In this document: positions 22,444 to 33,144 of the stretch, in pieces
Position numbering within the stretch: position 1 is the stretch's first letter
Layout of the letters: each line of letters starts with the position of its first letter
Source: Rhizopus arrhizus
Lineage: Eukaryota > Mucoromycota > Mucoromycetes > Mucorales > Rhizopodaceae
Direction of reading: 5' to 3'
Assembly (NCBI GenBank): GCA_024220505.1
Contig: JAKZZE010000031.1
Location: 1 to 64,000 of the forward strand
Length of the DNA: 64,000 nucleotides
Notes under the pieces: model-generated
Told to the model about the DNA's origin: nothing
The model's input: the letters and a program-made list of their open reading frames with translations, nothing else
The model's database searches: none
Translations under genes and position numbers: made by a program

Positions 22444-25253
22444 TACCAAAGAATTCATTCTGTACTGTACCAGAGTCAGTTATACGTTTAGATACTGTTA
22501 AAGGAAAAACTGCTTACCGTGCACCATATCGTACTCCTTTTAAATTACTACCAATCATGCGTGAATGTATTGACACTTGGTTAAAGGATGAAGTTATTGA
22601 ACGTGCATCACCTAATTCAGACTGGAATTCTCCTTTAACATTGGCACCTAAGAAAGACTTGCTTGGTAATCTCACAGGACATCGACCCTGTCTCGATCCT
22701 CGCTTGTTAAATTCTATTCTTGTGTCAAATGATAGACATCCTATTCCAAAGATTGAAGAGATTTTCGATCGATTACAAGGATCAACTATTTTTACCACTC
22801 TTGATCTTCGACAAGCATTTCATCGATTCCAAATCTATGAGCCTGATCGTATTAAGACCACATTCACTTTTGAAGGTCAACAATACCAATTTAGAGGTTG
22901 TCCATTTGGTTTGAAACATATTGCTTCCCGTTATCAACGAGTGATTAATATAGTGTTACGTGATTTACCTTATGCACAGGCTTTTGTTGATGATATCATC
23001 ATATTTTCCAAGTCTTATGAGGAACACATCACACATGTGCAAAACATAATTCAGAGATTAACTAAAGTGAATTTGATCCTTAACCCAGACAAGTGTCATT
23101 TTGCGCAGTCTACTGTTTACTTGCTTGGTTTCTGTGTTGAGGCCAAAGGGTCTCGACTCGATCCTCGTAAAGTTACAAACGCTTTGACTTGGCCTAGACC
23201 TGCATCTGGAAAAGAGATTCAACGCTTTTTAGGACTGGTAAATTATTTTAGAAAATACTTGCCAAATATTTCTGAAGTCACTGCACCTTTGGACAAATTA
23301 CGTTTCGAAGGTAAACTTGATAAACTTTGGACATCTGAACAAGAAAGAGCTTTTGAAAAGATCAAGGCATTATTGTCTTCTGCGCCACTTCTTCATCATC
23401 CAGATCTAGAACAACCTTTTTATGTTGCTACTGATGCTAGTAACTATTCAATTGGTGCTGTTCTTTACCAAGTTATCAAAAATGAGACACGATATATCGG
23501 TTTCATGGCACGCTCACTTTCTACATCTGAAAAGAATTATTCTACTACTAAACGTGAGCTATTAGCAGTGATATTTGCACTAAAGAAGTTTCATCCATTT
23601 TTGTGGGGTAATCCGTTCACCTTATACACCGATCACAAGGCCTTGACTTATCTCCACACTCAGCCTGTAGCTAACGCTATGATGATCAATTGGCTGGACA
23701 CTATACTGGATTATAACTTCAAAATCATCCATCGACCTGGTATTCAAAATATTCTACCAGATGCTTTGTCGCGTCTTTTTGAACCTGAAAAAACGCTGGA
23801 GGGGGATAATAAAACCATCAAAACAATCGTCACTTCCCAAATTATCAATTCTAACGGATCAATTCTTACATCCAGAATGATGATGCCTGCTGACTTGATG
23901 ACCCCAGCACCAGAAGACAGACAAAAGCTACTCATGGATACACATTTAGAAGGACACCGTGGAGCTCAAGCAATCGTAACAGCTTTACATAGTGATGGTA
24001 TTCACTGGACAAAGCTCAAGGAAGATGCACTTGAAATAATACGTAGTTGTCCTGATTGCCAAAAATTCAATATCGCAAAGCACGGATACAATCCCTTGAC
24101 CTCAATCTATGCTGATGCACCTTGGGATCACATCTGTATCGACACAGCCGGACCTTTCCCTACTTCAGTACAAGGTAATCAATACATCCTTCTGGTAGTA
24201 GACGTCTTTACACGATATTGTGTACTCAAAGCCTTGCCCGATAAATCCTCTCTCACTATTGCACTTGCATTAAGGAGTATCTTATCGCTCTTCGGTCGAC
24301 CAAAAATTATCCAAAGTGATAATGGTACTGAGTATGTCAATGAACTCGTCAGACTATATGTTGAATCATCCGGTATTGATCATCGTCTCATATCAGCTTA
24401 TCATCCCCGAGCTAACGGTATAGTTGAACGATGGGTTGGCAAAGCAAAAAATATTTTGCACAAAAGATTACAAGGCAGAACTGAGGATTGGGACTTGTAT
24501 GTTGACAGTACCCAAGAAGCCCTCAACAATACGCATACAGCTTTACACGGCACTAGACCTTTCTCATTGATGTTTGCAAGACGTCCCAATGAAAACAAGG
24601 ATTATAATAACGTGCTGGACAAAACTAAATCGCCTGAAACGATGAAACAGTTAGAAACTAGAATTAACGAGTTTAATGACACTGTCTTACCGGCTATTCG
24701 TGAAAAAATAAAAACTTCACAAGCTGCTTCTCGAGACAAGTTCAACCAAACTCACAGAATTCTAACCGATATCCCCACTGGTAGTCAAGTCACGCTCAAG
24801 AATGTAAACCGTGTTGCAAAAAGTGATCCCCTCTACGTTGGTAATTATACTGTCAAAAGAAAAACTCAAGGTGGTTCATATGTGTTGGTTGATGCAACTG
24901 GAGCACTCTTACCAAGAGATGTACCTCCATCGCAAATAAAGGTTATTTCCCAGGAAGTATCCTTATCCAATACTGATCAATCTGAATCATACGATGTTGA
25001 GGCAGTTCTACACCATAAGGGATCACCGGGTAATTACTTATATAAAGTTCGATGGAAAGGTTATGGAGAAGAAGATGACACTTGGGAACCGGCTAGTCAT
25101 TTCCATGATTACAGACCGATCCAAAAATATTGGTCACGTCTAAGTGAACAAGAACCAGCGCGCGAGGTTCAACTTGTTCCTAAAAAAGATACGACTAAGA
25201 AAAGAAAAAACGTGCATCGCAGTGTAACTAACTCTAAAAGAAACAGACGTTAA
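22419..25253 (+). CDS. G7 Pol: RT-RNase H-integrase-chromodomain
   Basis: The first ATG is at 22557 (898 aa), but the frame is open from 22419 and the stretch before the ATG encodes typical RT leader (ALIPKNSFCTVPESVIRL), so translation probably enters from gag by a -1 shift. RT: TLDLRQAFHRF and AFVDDIIIFSK (FVDD, about residue 141 from the ATG). RNase H: YVATDASNYSIG (about 290). Integrase: HHCC zinc domain (HLEGHRGAQ ... CPDCQ), then catalytic residues in CIDTAGPFP, QSDNGTEYVNE and RANGIVERW. The C-terminal chromodomain (YDVEAVLHH ... YKVRWKGYGEEDDTWEP, about residues 811-862) defines chromoviruses and usually directs integration to marked chromatin. No lesion is seen. Confidence 0.94.
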   Translation, partial: PFVDQNALIPKNSFCTVPESVIRLDTVKGKTAYRAPYRTPFKLLPIMRECIDTWLKDEVIERASPNSDWNSPLTLAPKKDLLGNLTGHRPCLDPRLLNSILVSNDRHPIPKIEEIFDRLQGSTIFTTLDLRQAFHRFQIYEPDRIKTTFTFEGQQYQFRGCPFGLKHIASRYQRVINIVLRDLPYAQAFVDDIIIFSKSYEEHITHVQNIIQRLTKVNLILNPDKCHFAQSTVYLLGFCVEAKGSRLDPRKVTNALTWPRPASGKEIQRFLGLVNYFRKYLPNISEVTAPLDKLRFEGKLDKLWTSEQERAFEKIKALLSSAPLLHHPDLEQPFYVATDASNYSIGAVLYQVIKNETRYIGFMARSLSTSEKNYSTTKRELLAVIFALKKFHPFLWGNPFTLYTDHKALTYLHTQPVANAMMINWLDTILDYNFKIIHRPGIQNILPDALSRLFEPEKTLEGDNKTIKTIVTSQIINSNGSILTSRMMMPADLMTPAPEDRQKLLMDTHLEGHRGAQAIVTALHSDGIHWTKLKEDALEIIRSCPDCQKFNIAKHGYNPLTSIYADAPWDHICIDTAGPFPTSVQGNQYILLVVDVFTRYCVLKALPDKSSLTIALALRSILSLFGRPKIIQSDNGTEYVNELVRLYVESSGIDHRLISAYHPRANGIVERWVGKAKNILHKRLQGRTEDWDLYVDSTQEALNNTHTALHGTRPFSLMFARRPNENKDYNNVLDKTKSPETMKQLETRINEFNDTVLPAIREKIKTSQAASRDKFNQTHRILTDIPTGSQVTLKNVNRVAKSDPLYVGNYTVKRKTQGGSYVLVDATGALLPRDVPPSQIKVISQEVSLSNTDQSESYDVEAVLHHKGSPGNYLYKVRWKGYGEEDDTWEPASHFHDYRPIQKYWSRLSEQEPAREVQLVPKKDTTKKRKNVHRSVTNSKRNRR

Positions 25254-25678
25254 TACATTGACCTTCTTCCACCAACTTTCATTAACTATACATATACGTT
25301 ACCAGCAAATTACGCAATTATAAAATATTTACAAGGATAGTAAAAAAAATGAATTTTTTTCTCATGCCTTAATATTTTTCAATATGCACATTTGTACGCA
25401 GTCACATTTACAGACAAACATCACTTTAGCAATAAATTCCTGTTTAGGGTTTATTATCGCCTAAATGCTTTGTTCCATTCTTGAACACTATACTTTATAT
25501 GTTTATATAAAGAGCCACTATACGTTATATGACTTAACCCTACCAAGCACCTATTTCTTACAACAAATAGAGCTCATCTTGACATCTCAAACCTCATTTT
25601 CGACATTCACTTAAACAAACATATTTTCACTTGCCACATTAATTCCAGAAAAGATAGTTACAACCTGGAAGGGGGCAA
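25254..25678 (+). other. G7 3' untranslated region and PPT
   Basis: No ORF. It ends with the polypurine tract GGAAGGGGGCAA (25667-25678) that would prime plus-strand DNA synthesis. Confidence 0.75.
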
Positions 25679-26019
25679 TGTCATGTTTTGACATGTCAAT
25701 AAGATACAGTCTTATCATTCTGGACTAAATCTTTACAAATGAGTTTGAATAAGAATAGAACCTGATAATTATCACTGCCCTAAACAGCCAAGTTTCACTT
25801 TCATCTCAACAGTTGATTATTAACATCAGTCTATAAAATTTTTCTTATACATGTCAAATCATATCGGTCGTAACTATTTTTGTCATCTAATCTCAGGTCT
25901 TGCTCAATTAATATAAATAGCCTTGAAATCTTTCTTTAATAAAAGTATTCGACTTGAGAACTATTGTTCGGTCTCGTTAATTCTTCTTTTTCTTATTTTT
26001 GAATACTTAAAACACTTCA
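25679..26019 (+). repeat. G7 3' LTR
   Basis: 341 bp; matches the 5' LTR with no difference noticed by eye. It is followed by target duplication ATTAC. Confidence 0.93.
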
Positions 26020-26154
26020 ATTACCTAGAATAGATGAATGCTTAGAAAGACTTCATAATGCTAAACATTTTACTTCATTGGATCTCACTAATGGTTTCCA
26101 TCAACAAAGATTGTCTGAAGCTGACTCAGCAAAAACGGCTATAAGTACCAGATA
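26020..26154 (+). pseudogene. G2 RT, middle fragment
   Basis: Resumes the G2 pol frame after G7 with LPRIDECLERLHNAKHF, then TSLDLTNGFHQQ (RT motif A) and KTAISTRY, and ends at the TA target of T2. The rest of RT (including the catalytic xxDD box) and all of RNase H are missing beyond T2. Confidence 0.85.
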
Positions 26155-27793
26155 CAGTAGGTCAAAAAATTGCTGCAAGGAATCCATTTTTCTCAGTTTT
26201 TGTAGCGTACATCCTGTCACAATGGTACAAACTGCTTCTGTTTCTACATAGTAGATTTCCTACATGTCTTGAAAAATCCGAAAGAGTTTAAGCCCCATTG
26301 GATAAGTATTGAAGGAAGTATGAGGCGCGCAATTTGAAAATTTGAAAAAACGAAAATTTGAACGAAATGGGTTTGTTTATTAATATTTAGTTGGTCCTCC
26401 TTTTTTATTAATAACCTCTTGAATTCTTGCCGGCATGCTATCGATATACCTTTGGCAAAGTTCTTTATCAAATTCATTCCATGCTTTTTCTACTCGTTCC
26501 CAAAGCTCATCCGTATTCTTTGCTCTACGTTCGTAACAGCTGAGCTTTAAATTCAGTTGATGCCATACATGTTCTATTGGATTTAAGTCCGGACTTTGAG
26601 CTGGCCAATCGCTAATATAGCGCACTTGATGATTATCTAACCAGGCTATTGTGGATTTTGCCTTGTGCTTTGGATCATTATCATGCTGAAAGTAAATGTT
26701 GGACCAGTTGAAATTGTAGTACTCCATAGTATCACGAAGTGTAGTGTCTAATATATGCTGATAAACATCCGCGTTCATGTTTCCATCGTAAATTTGACAA
26801 GCATATCCTGGTCCTTCAGATGTTATGCAGCCCCACATCATCAACTTGCCGCCTCCATGCTTGACTGTAAACTCTAGATGATGCGGTTGAAGAGGATCAC
26901 TTGGTCTTTTCCAATAATACTTACAACCATCAGAGCCCCATACGTTGATCTTGGTTTCATCAGAAAAGACGACTTTTCGCCATTCTTCCACTGTCCAATC
27001 CTGGTGCTTCTTGGCCCATTCTAATCGATGCTGCATATGAGCTTTTGTCAGAAACGGCTTCTTTTTTTTTATTGAAGAATGGAACTCCATTGATTTCAGT
27101 ACCTTAATTGCTGACTGGTATGAGATAGCATAGCCAAGTTGAACCAGCTCCCGGTGTACCTCTTTGGCAGTCTTTAGAACCCCTTCAATGACTTTTCTTT
27201 TGATTAGCCGCTTCGTCACTTTGGAGACTAATGTAGGTCTACCAGCTGAGCCCATTGTCCTATTTGAAAACAACCGCCTAGAGTATCTACTAACAGTTGA
27301 TTCATGTACTCCAACCTCCTTAGCAATATCGTACGTTGATGTGGATCCAGTTAATGCTTGCTTGAGATCGTTTACTTTTTCTTCTGGCAGTCGTTTAGGC
27401 ATGCGATTGGTAATAAGGTAAAAAAGAGAAATAATTTAAATAAGAAAATTTAAAATTTAGGATAAAGGAATTGTAAGCGCTTTTATATACTGGCAACATT
27501 CTAATCATGTCAAGAATGTGAAAAATTATGATAGCAACCGGTTGGGTCGTATTAAAATTTGTTATTCCAAACATATGTAAACAAGTAAAAAATGCCGGAT
27601 GTTTATAAAATTCCCTTTAACAATATCAAATTCCACCAATAACTATTGCCCATATCAGATAATCGACGAATAAATGCCCCTTCTAGTGAGGTACAAACAA
27701 TCAATGTTTGAGATAGTTTCATGCAGTATCCATAGACAACCAGCTGTAAAACCGGTATTTTGCAATTCCTTGCAGCAATTTTTTGACCTACTG
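26155..27793 (-). mobile_element. Tc1/mariner element T2
   Basis: 1639 bp, TA on both sides (26153-26154 and 27794-27795). Perfect 29 bp terminal inverted repeats start CAGTAGGTCAAAAAATTGC. The two flanks are not adjacent parts of the G2 pol gene: RT lies on the left, and the region just before the integrase zinc finger lies on the right. Confidence 0.93.
26380..27402 (-). CDS. Tc1-like transposase (T2)
   Basis: 340 aa, uninterrupted. N-terminal HTH (VGVHESTVSRYSRR), AGRP linker and second HTH (ISYQSAIKVLKSM). The catalytic core has VVFSDETKINVWG, FQHDNDPKHKAK and SPDLNPIEHVW. By my count 35 residues separate the second Asp and the Glu, one more than classic Tc1 (DD34E). All three acidic residues are present, so the protein could be active. 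A lysine-rich KKKK stretch in the middle could serve as a nuclear signal. Confidence 0.93.
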   Translation of the reverse strand: MPKRLPEEKVNDLKQALTGSTSTYDIAKEVGVHESTVSRYSRRLFSNRTMGSAGRPTLVSKVTKRLIKRKVIEGVLKTAKEVHRELVQLGYAISYQSAIKVLKSMEFHSSIKKKKPFLTKAHMQHRLEWAKKHQDWTVEEWRKVVFSDETKINVWGSDGCKYYWKRPSDPLQPHHLEFTVKHGGGKLMMWGCITSEGPGYACQIYDGNMNADVYQHILDTTLRDTMEYYNFNWSNIYFQHDNDPKHKAKSTIAWLDNHQVRYISDWPAQSPDLNPIEHVWHQLNLKLSCYERRAKNTDELWERVEKAWNEFDKELCQRYIDSMPARIQEVINKKGGPTKY

Positions 27794-28932
27794 TATCCTC
27801 ACAAGATAAATGGCCAGCTAAGGTTAAGGATGAATTAATTAAAAAGCAACATCATTTTATCATTAAAGATGGCAGTGTATACAGAAAAGAAAAGATTCCA
27901 AAAATTGAAAAATATGAAGAATGGAAATTTATACCTTTCGCCAAAAGAGCTGATTTAGTTGATAACTTCCACGTTGGATATGGTCACTCGGGTAAAACCA
28001 CTGTATACAATCTTATGAAGTCAAGAGTTTGGTGGCCAAGAATGAAAGAAGATATTGACACTTGGATTTCAAGATGCCCACAATGTCAAATGGCTGCTTC
28101 TCCTGACAAGATGGCTCATCATGCTCCTATGAAACCACTAGAAGTTCCCCGTGCGTTCTCTCGTTGGCATTTGGACTTCATTGGTGAGCTACCAACAACA
28201 AAAAATGGCAATCGTTGGTTATTAATGGCTGTGGACTACACTACCAATTGGCCAATTGCGAGGGCGTTAAAAGATGCTACGGGTGAAGAAATCGTGAAAT
28301 TCATATATGAAGAAATAGTGCTCAGATTTGGTTGTCCTGATGAAATCATAACAGATAGGGGTGCTAACTTCATGTCAAAAATTGTCAAACAGTATATAAA
28401 GAAGATAAAGAGCAAACACAATTTTACTAGTGCTTTTCACCCTAGGACAAATGGAAAATGTGAACGATTAAACCAAACATTCAAAAAAAATGTTGATCAA
28501 ATATGTTAAAGGCGAGGTCCATAGTTGGGATGAATACGTTGACGCTTCATTATTTGCCTGTAGAATCAGAAAGCATACCACAACTGGATTTAGTCCCTTT
28601 TTCTTGACTTATGGTGTTGATCCCCACATTCCTGGTGACTTCCATCGTCCTTTTATGAGTGAATTCGTAGAACAAGATGCAGAATTGATATCACAAGACA
28701 TCCTAACTCGCATGCGTGCTCTTAGAGAAAAGCGATTTTTAGCAGAAGAAAGGCTTCGCAAGCAAGCTCAGATTGACAAGGCTCGGTGGGACTCTTTACT
28801 CAAAGACTCAACAGTACAAACTTTCAACATTGGCGACTACGTATTAATGCGACATGAAAGCAAGAAAGGCTTAGAATTTCAATGGATGGGTCCCTACAAG
28901 GTGTTAAAGAGAAACTTAGACTTCAATACATA
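27794..28932 (+). pseudogene. G2 integrase, main part
   Basis: Inserts the DNA copy into the host genome. The linker (KDELIKKQHHFIIKDGSVYRK) and zinc domain (HVGYGHSGKTTVYNL ... CPQCQ) are followed by the catalytic core: HLDFIGELPTTK, ITDRGANFMSK and PRTNGKCERLNQTF. At 28483-28490 a run of eight A adds one base and shifts the frame. The second frame (KYVKGEVHSWDEYVDASLFA to MGPYKVLKRNLDFNTY, GPY/F module) continues to T4 at 28932 and resumes after T4 at 32189. The frameshift plus insertions leave no functional Pol. Confidence 0.87.
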
Positions 28933-29298
28933 CAGTGACCCGCAAAACTGTCCCAATGTTTCGTAATTTTCTCTTCTAGGGCTTGTATCACCATAGTTGT
29001 TAAGCTAATGTACACCTTATTGTATATCATTCGATAGCCAAAATCTTGTACTACCAAAAAAAGTAAAGCAAAAACAAATTCAAACCGCGCAGACGGAGAT
29101 AGAGGGGATAGAAAACAAGCGGTGCATTGGGACAGTTTTGCGGCACTTTTGAAAAAAAACAAAAAACGATGAAATAGCGACCCACAAGTTGTATAGATGC
29201 ACCAAACTGCTTACAAATGTGCACTGTACGTCTCGAAGTCGAACTTTACTCACTGCTGAAGTTTTAAACTCCTACTGATTTATTACTCGCTCATTATA

Positions 29299-30897
29299 CA
29301 GTGCCCCACAAAACCCTTCAAGTGTTTTGCTTTTTTTCGTTTTTTGCTTGTCACGAAGCATTGAGTACTACAATTGGTAGCATGCTATACCTTATTTGAA
29401 AGCTACGGTGGTAGGGTATTTGGATAATGTTTAAACTCCGAGATCCATGCAATGTCCGCGGAGTAATGACACTTTAAAAACAGACACACACTTGAAGGGT
29501 TTTGTGGAATTTTTGTTTAACAACAATTAATATTTAGGATGTCCTCCTTTTGCATTGTAAACTGCTTTAATGCGTTTAGGCATACTTTCTATGAGTTTTT
29601 GACACTCATTCTGAGTAATTGACTCCCAAGCATTCTCTACTCTTGACCATAATTCGAGCATTCCGTCAGGCTGCTTTTCATATTGTAATAAACGACGGTT
29701 TACGATTGACCATAGGTTCTCAATAGGATTTAAGTCAGGAGAGTGAGGTGGCCATCTTGATACAGTAATATTATTGTTTTCCAGTCATTCAGAGACTTTT
29801 TTGGCAGTATGGATACTAGCATTGTCTTGCTGAAATATAATATCTTCTTTTTGAAGCTCATACCAATCAATTGTTTTCATTAATTCATCTTCCAAAATAC
29901 CAATATAAACGTCAGAATTAATGCTTCCCTTGATATTCGATAGGTATCCAACGCCATACCATGTTAAACAGCCCCACAGCATCAATGAACCTCCTCCATG
30001 CTTGATCATATGCTGAACCTGAAAGTCTTTTAACTTGTCACCATTTGTCCAAGTCCATTGTAAACCATCTGAACCAATTCTATTCACTTTAGTTTCGTCG
30101 CTGAAAATGACCTTTTTCCAGTCCTCGATGGTCCATGATAGATGCGCACGTGCAAATTCATATCTTTTCTTCATACGGTGCTTAGTCAAAGGTAGGACTT
30201 TAGGCTTATGAATTGCTGCATAACCTGATTCTTTTAAAAAACGTCTAATAGTCTCAGCACTAATATTTTCATCATCTTCTAACAACTTTCTAGCAGCGTC
30301 TGAAGCATTTTTGTAATTGCCAGAGTTGAAGTTTCGCAAGATTCGACGACCTAGTAATGTCGAGATTACGAATGGCCTGCCTCCATTAGTTTTGAAATCT
30401 CCCAAATCATGGTTTTTTTCGGATTTTTGAAATAGTTCCAGTACTGACACCAGTCTTCGTTGATACTTCTTCTCCAGAAACTCTTTCTTTAAGAAGTTGA
30501 ACGATTCTGTTCTGCATGTCATTGCTAATTGGTCGCATGTCACTTAATTAGGTTATGTTATAAAAAAAGGCAAACAAAAAAATAGAAAGTTGTAAATAAA
30601 CAAAACGTTTTACACAAAAAGTTGACAAGTCACATTTTTGTGACGTTTATGATGATTTTTACGAAATTAACATGAGATTTTTTAAATTCCACAAAACCCT
30701 TCAAGTGTGTGTCTGTTTTTAAAGTGTCATTACTCCGCGGACATTGCATGGATCTCGGAGTTTAAACATTATCCAAATACCCTACCACCGTAGCTTTCAA
30801 ATAAGGTATAGCATGCTACCAATTGTAGTACTCAATGCTTCGTGACAAGCAAAAAACGAAAAAAAGCAAAACACTTGAAGGGTTTTGTGGGGCACTG
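29299..30897 (-). mobile_element. Tc1/mariner element T3, nested in T4
   Basis: 1599 bp, TA at 29297-29298 and 30898-30899, ends CAGTGCCCCACAAAACCC. Its terminal inverted repeats are about 218 bp. An outer CCACAAAACCCTTCAAGTG recurs inverted at the inner edge (29489-29507). It sits 9 bp before the T4 transposase start codon. Confidence 0.93.
29527..30538 (-). pseudogene. Tc1-like transposase pseudogene (T3)
   Basis: Start at ATG 30536-30538 (MRPISNDMQNRIVQLLKE, an HTH domain) in one frame. A shift near 30420 leads into the frame with GGRPFVIS, VIFSDETKVNRIGSDG and FQQDNASIHTAK. A TGA at 29785-29787 follows; the frame then continues with LENNNITVSRWPPHS, PDLNPIENLWS and the end GGHPKY. The TGA takes the place of a Trp conserved in most of the related copies here. 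The catalytic residues are present (DD34E spacing), but the gene is broken twice. Confidence 0.88.
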
Positions 30898-30906
30898 TAT
30901 CTCAAC

Positions 30907-31938
30907 ATGAAACAAGTCTCTCAAGATACCGTTGTTCAAGCAATTTCTTTACTTCAACAAGGTAAGTCGGTTCGGGAAGTGGAAAGGGTTACTGGTTTAA
31001 GCAAGAGTACTGTTGGGAGACTCCGAAAATCCCATTGCTTTGGACTTGGAAAGCCAAAAGGCGGTCGACCCAAGTTATTATCTGCGGCTGATGAACGCTA
31101 TTGTGTGCGCCAAGTGACCAAAAACCGCATATCCAGTGCAACAAAGGTGGCTAAGGAGCTAGAAAAAGACACTGGAAGAAAAGTAAGTGTCGATACCGTG
31201 TGCAGAACCCTTCGTAAGGCCGGTCTTGGTGCAATTGAGAAGCCGAAGAAGCCTTTGCTTAGTGCGAAAAACATTCGCAAGAGGCTTTCTTGGTGTATGG
31301 CTCACAAGGACTGGACAGTAGATGACTGGAAACGCGTTGTTTGGTCGGACGAGACAAAAATCAACAGATTTAATTCGGATGGACGCACCTGGGCATGGAT
31401 TCGATCAGGGGAAAGCCTGAAATCCCATCATGTCAAGATGACCGTTAAACACGGTGGAGGCAATATCATGCTGTGGAGTGCCATTACCTATGCTGGGGTT
31501 GGTTGGATGTGCAAAATCAATGGTAATATGGATAAAACACTGTACAAAGAGATTTTGGAGGATGAACTGGAGCGTACGATTGAGTTTGGAACCAATAAGC
31601 TAGGGCTAGAAAGACATCAGGTGATTTTCCAACATGACAATGATCCCAAACATACGTCCAAATTAGTCAAAGAATACCTTGAACAGCAATCCTACAACAT
31701 CCTAGAGTGGCCAGCACAGTCTCCTGACTTAAACCCAATTGAAAATATGTGGTCATTGTTAAAGAGAAGGTTGAATGATTATGAAACAGCACCAAAAGGC
31801 ATGAATGAACTATACGAACGAGTAACTAAAGTTTGGTACGACTTAATGAAGCCGGAAGAGTGCCAAAAAGTCATAGAAACAATGCCTAAGCGTATAAAGC
31901 AATGTATCAAGAATAAAGGACGCTGGACTGACTATTAA
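30907..31938 (+). CDS. Tc1-like transposase (T4)
   Basis: 343 aa from ATG 30907 (MKQVSQDTVVQAISLLQQG). An upstream ATG at 30835 lies in T3 sequence, so 30907 is chosen. HTH (KSVREVERVTGLSKSTVGRL), GGRPKLLS linker, second HTH, catalytic core VVWSDETKINRFN, FQHDNDPKHTSK, SPDLNPIENMW with 34 residues between the second Asp and the Glu. No lesion in the coding sequence. T3 interrupts the leader 9 bp upstream, which probably removes the native promoter. Confidence 0.92.
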   Translation: MKQVSQDTVVQAISLLQQGKSVREVERVTGLSKSTVGRLRKSHCFGLGKPKGGRPKLLSAADERYCVRQVTKNRISSATKVAKELEKDTGRKVSVDTVCRTLRKAGLGAIEKPKKPLLSAKNIRKRLSWCMAHKDWTVDDWKRVVWSDETKINRFNSDGRTWAWIRSGESLKSHHVKMTVKHGGGNIMLWSAITYAGVGWMCKINGNMDKTLYKEILEDELERTIEFGTNKLGLERHQVIFQHDNDPKHTSKLVKEYLEQQSYNILEWPAQSPDLNPIENMWSLLKRRLNDYETAPKGMNELYERVTKVWYDLMKPEECQKVIETMPKRIKQCIKNKGRWTDY

Positions 31939-32188
31939 TGTCAAATAAATAAACCATTTTGTTTTTTTTCAAAAGTGCCGCAAAACTGTCCCAATGCACC
32001 GCTTGTTTTCTATCCCCTCTATCTCCGTCTGCGCGGTTTGAATTTGTTTTTGCTTTACTTTTTTTGGTAGTACAAGATTTTGGCTATCGAATGATATACA
32101 ATAAGGTGTACATTAGCTTAACAACTATGGTGATACAAGCCCTAGAAGAGAAAATTACGAAACATTGGGACAGTTTTGCGGGTCACTG

Positions 32189-32345
32189 TATCAAGTTCAA
32201 GAAATTGCAGGAAAAACATATGCGTCTTGGGTACACACTGATCGACTTCATCCTATCAAACATGATGGTTCTTCCATTAATAAGCCTTGGTATATTCCTA
32301 GAATGGCTCGAAATACATCAGAATCAGATAGTATCTCTACTCAGT
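32189..32345 (+). pseudogene. G2 Pol C-terminus
   Basis: With one TA of the T4 target removed, the second integrase frame runs straight on (TYQVQEIAGKTYASWVH ... RLHPIKHDGSS ... SDSISTQ) to TAA at 32343-32345. It is the tail of the integrase; no chromodomain is visible. Confidence 0.8.
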
Positions 32346-32416
32346 AAGATTTTTTTTTCTTTTTTCTCTCTTTGGTTTTGTTGATCGGGTCTATCAACAC
32401 TTTGGAAAGGGGGTGT

Positions 32417-32594
32417 TGTCGTATATTTTATTCTCATTTTGGATAGTGTTACAAATATTCCTTTTTTGATACTTCTACCTACAGTTGTCATCCGCAGTAT
32501 AGTCGCAGCATAGTCGCAGCAATGTCGCAGTACTTTCAATATTAACATTATAACAATATATAACAACATCACCACCGCAGCAAATGTAAAATAG
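32417..32594 (+). repeat. G2 3' LTR, first part
   Basis: Preceded by a purine run GGAAAGGGGG (PPT). It matches the first 178 bp of the 5' LTR, then is cut by G3 at the ATAG target (32591-32594). The remainder is at 40628-40740. Confidence 0.88.
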
Positions 32595-33144
32595 TGTAAT
32601 TTTTTTGTTGCTTCAATGGCTTGTAAGAATTAACGGTTTTGAAATAGAGTAAAGTTGACGAAAGTGAATAAAAAAAAATAAGAGTTGGGTAAAGTATTGG
32701 TATTAAATTCGTTTGTAAGTGACCACCAGATCTTGTTAAGTAGATCAAACTTGCTTGTAATAAGGTAACTTGATAAGAGTTTTAAGAATGTTTACAATGA
32801 AGATAATTGACTTCAAGGGACTTGTCTTGCTTGTATTTTAAGAGTATTATACCAAAAGATTCAGGGATAAAGATACTTGATTTATTGGATAAAATATATT
32901 TAAGATAAGTAAAGTTAAAATATATATGTCAAGAGAAGTGAAGTAAAATAAAAATAAAAACTTGTCTATTTTATAGACAAAGAAAAATAAAGTTTCATTT
33001 TGATATAAGGTTTGATTTCAATATAAGGTTTGATTTCGATATAAAGTTTGATTTTGAAATAAAGTTCAAAAAAAGAATAAGGTTCAAAATTAAAAATCAC
33101 AAACCGCAGCCATTGCTGGTGTTTATGTTGTAATCTTCGTTACA
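32595..33144 (-). repeat. G3 3' LTR
   Basis: 550 bp, ends TGTAACGAAG ... AAAATTACA in element sense. The first 48 nt encode the C-terminus of ORF3. Near its start are four tandem 18-20 bp units around AATATAAGGTTTGATTTC (plus-strand 32993-33070). It carries the core motif GATCTGGTGGTCACT shared by the other LTRs. Confidence 0.94.

Larger units (their letters stand above)
20014..26019 (+). mobile_element. Chromovirus G7 (Ty3/gypsy)
   Basis: A complete element of 6006 bp inside the G2 RT gene, flanked by ATTAC (20009-20013 and 26020-26024). The two LTRs are each 341 bp (20014-20354, 25679-26019) and read alike by eye, so it is recent. It contains gag-protease and RT-RNase H-integrase-chromodomain ORFs and a polypurine tract CTGGAAGGGGGCAA just before the 3' LTR. 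No TGG-type tRNA primer site is evident next to the 5' LTR. Confidence 0.95.
28933..32188 (+). mobile_element. Tc1/mariner element T4 (contains T3)
   Basis: Flanked by TA (28931-28932 and 32189-32190). Ends start CAGTGACCCGCAAAACTGTC. Terminal inverted repeats are about 220 bp: the outer 17 nt GCAAAACTGTCCCAATG recurs in inverted form at the inner edge of each repeat (29125-29141 on the left). Without T3 the element would be 1655 bp. Confidence 0.93.

Noticed and set aside
29527..30538. UGA read as tryptophan genome-wide
   Set aside because: TGA ends other ORFs here (for example G3 ORF3), and Trp is written TGG throughout the intact genes; only local readthrough remains possible.
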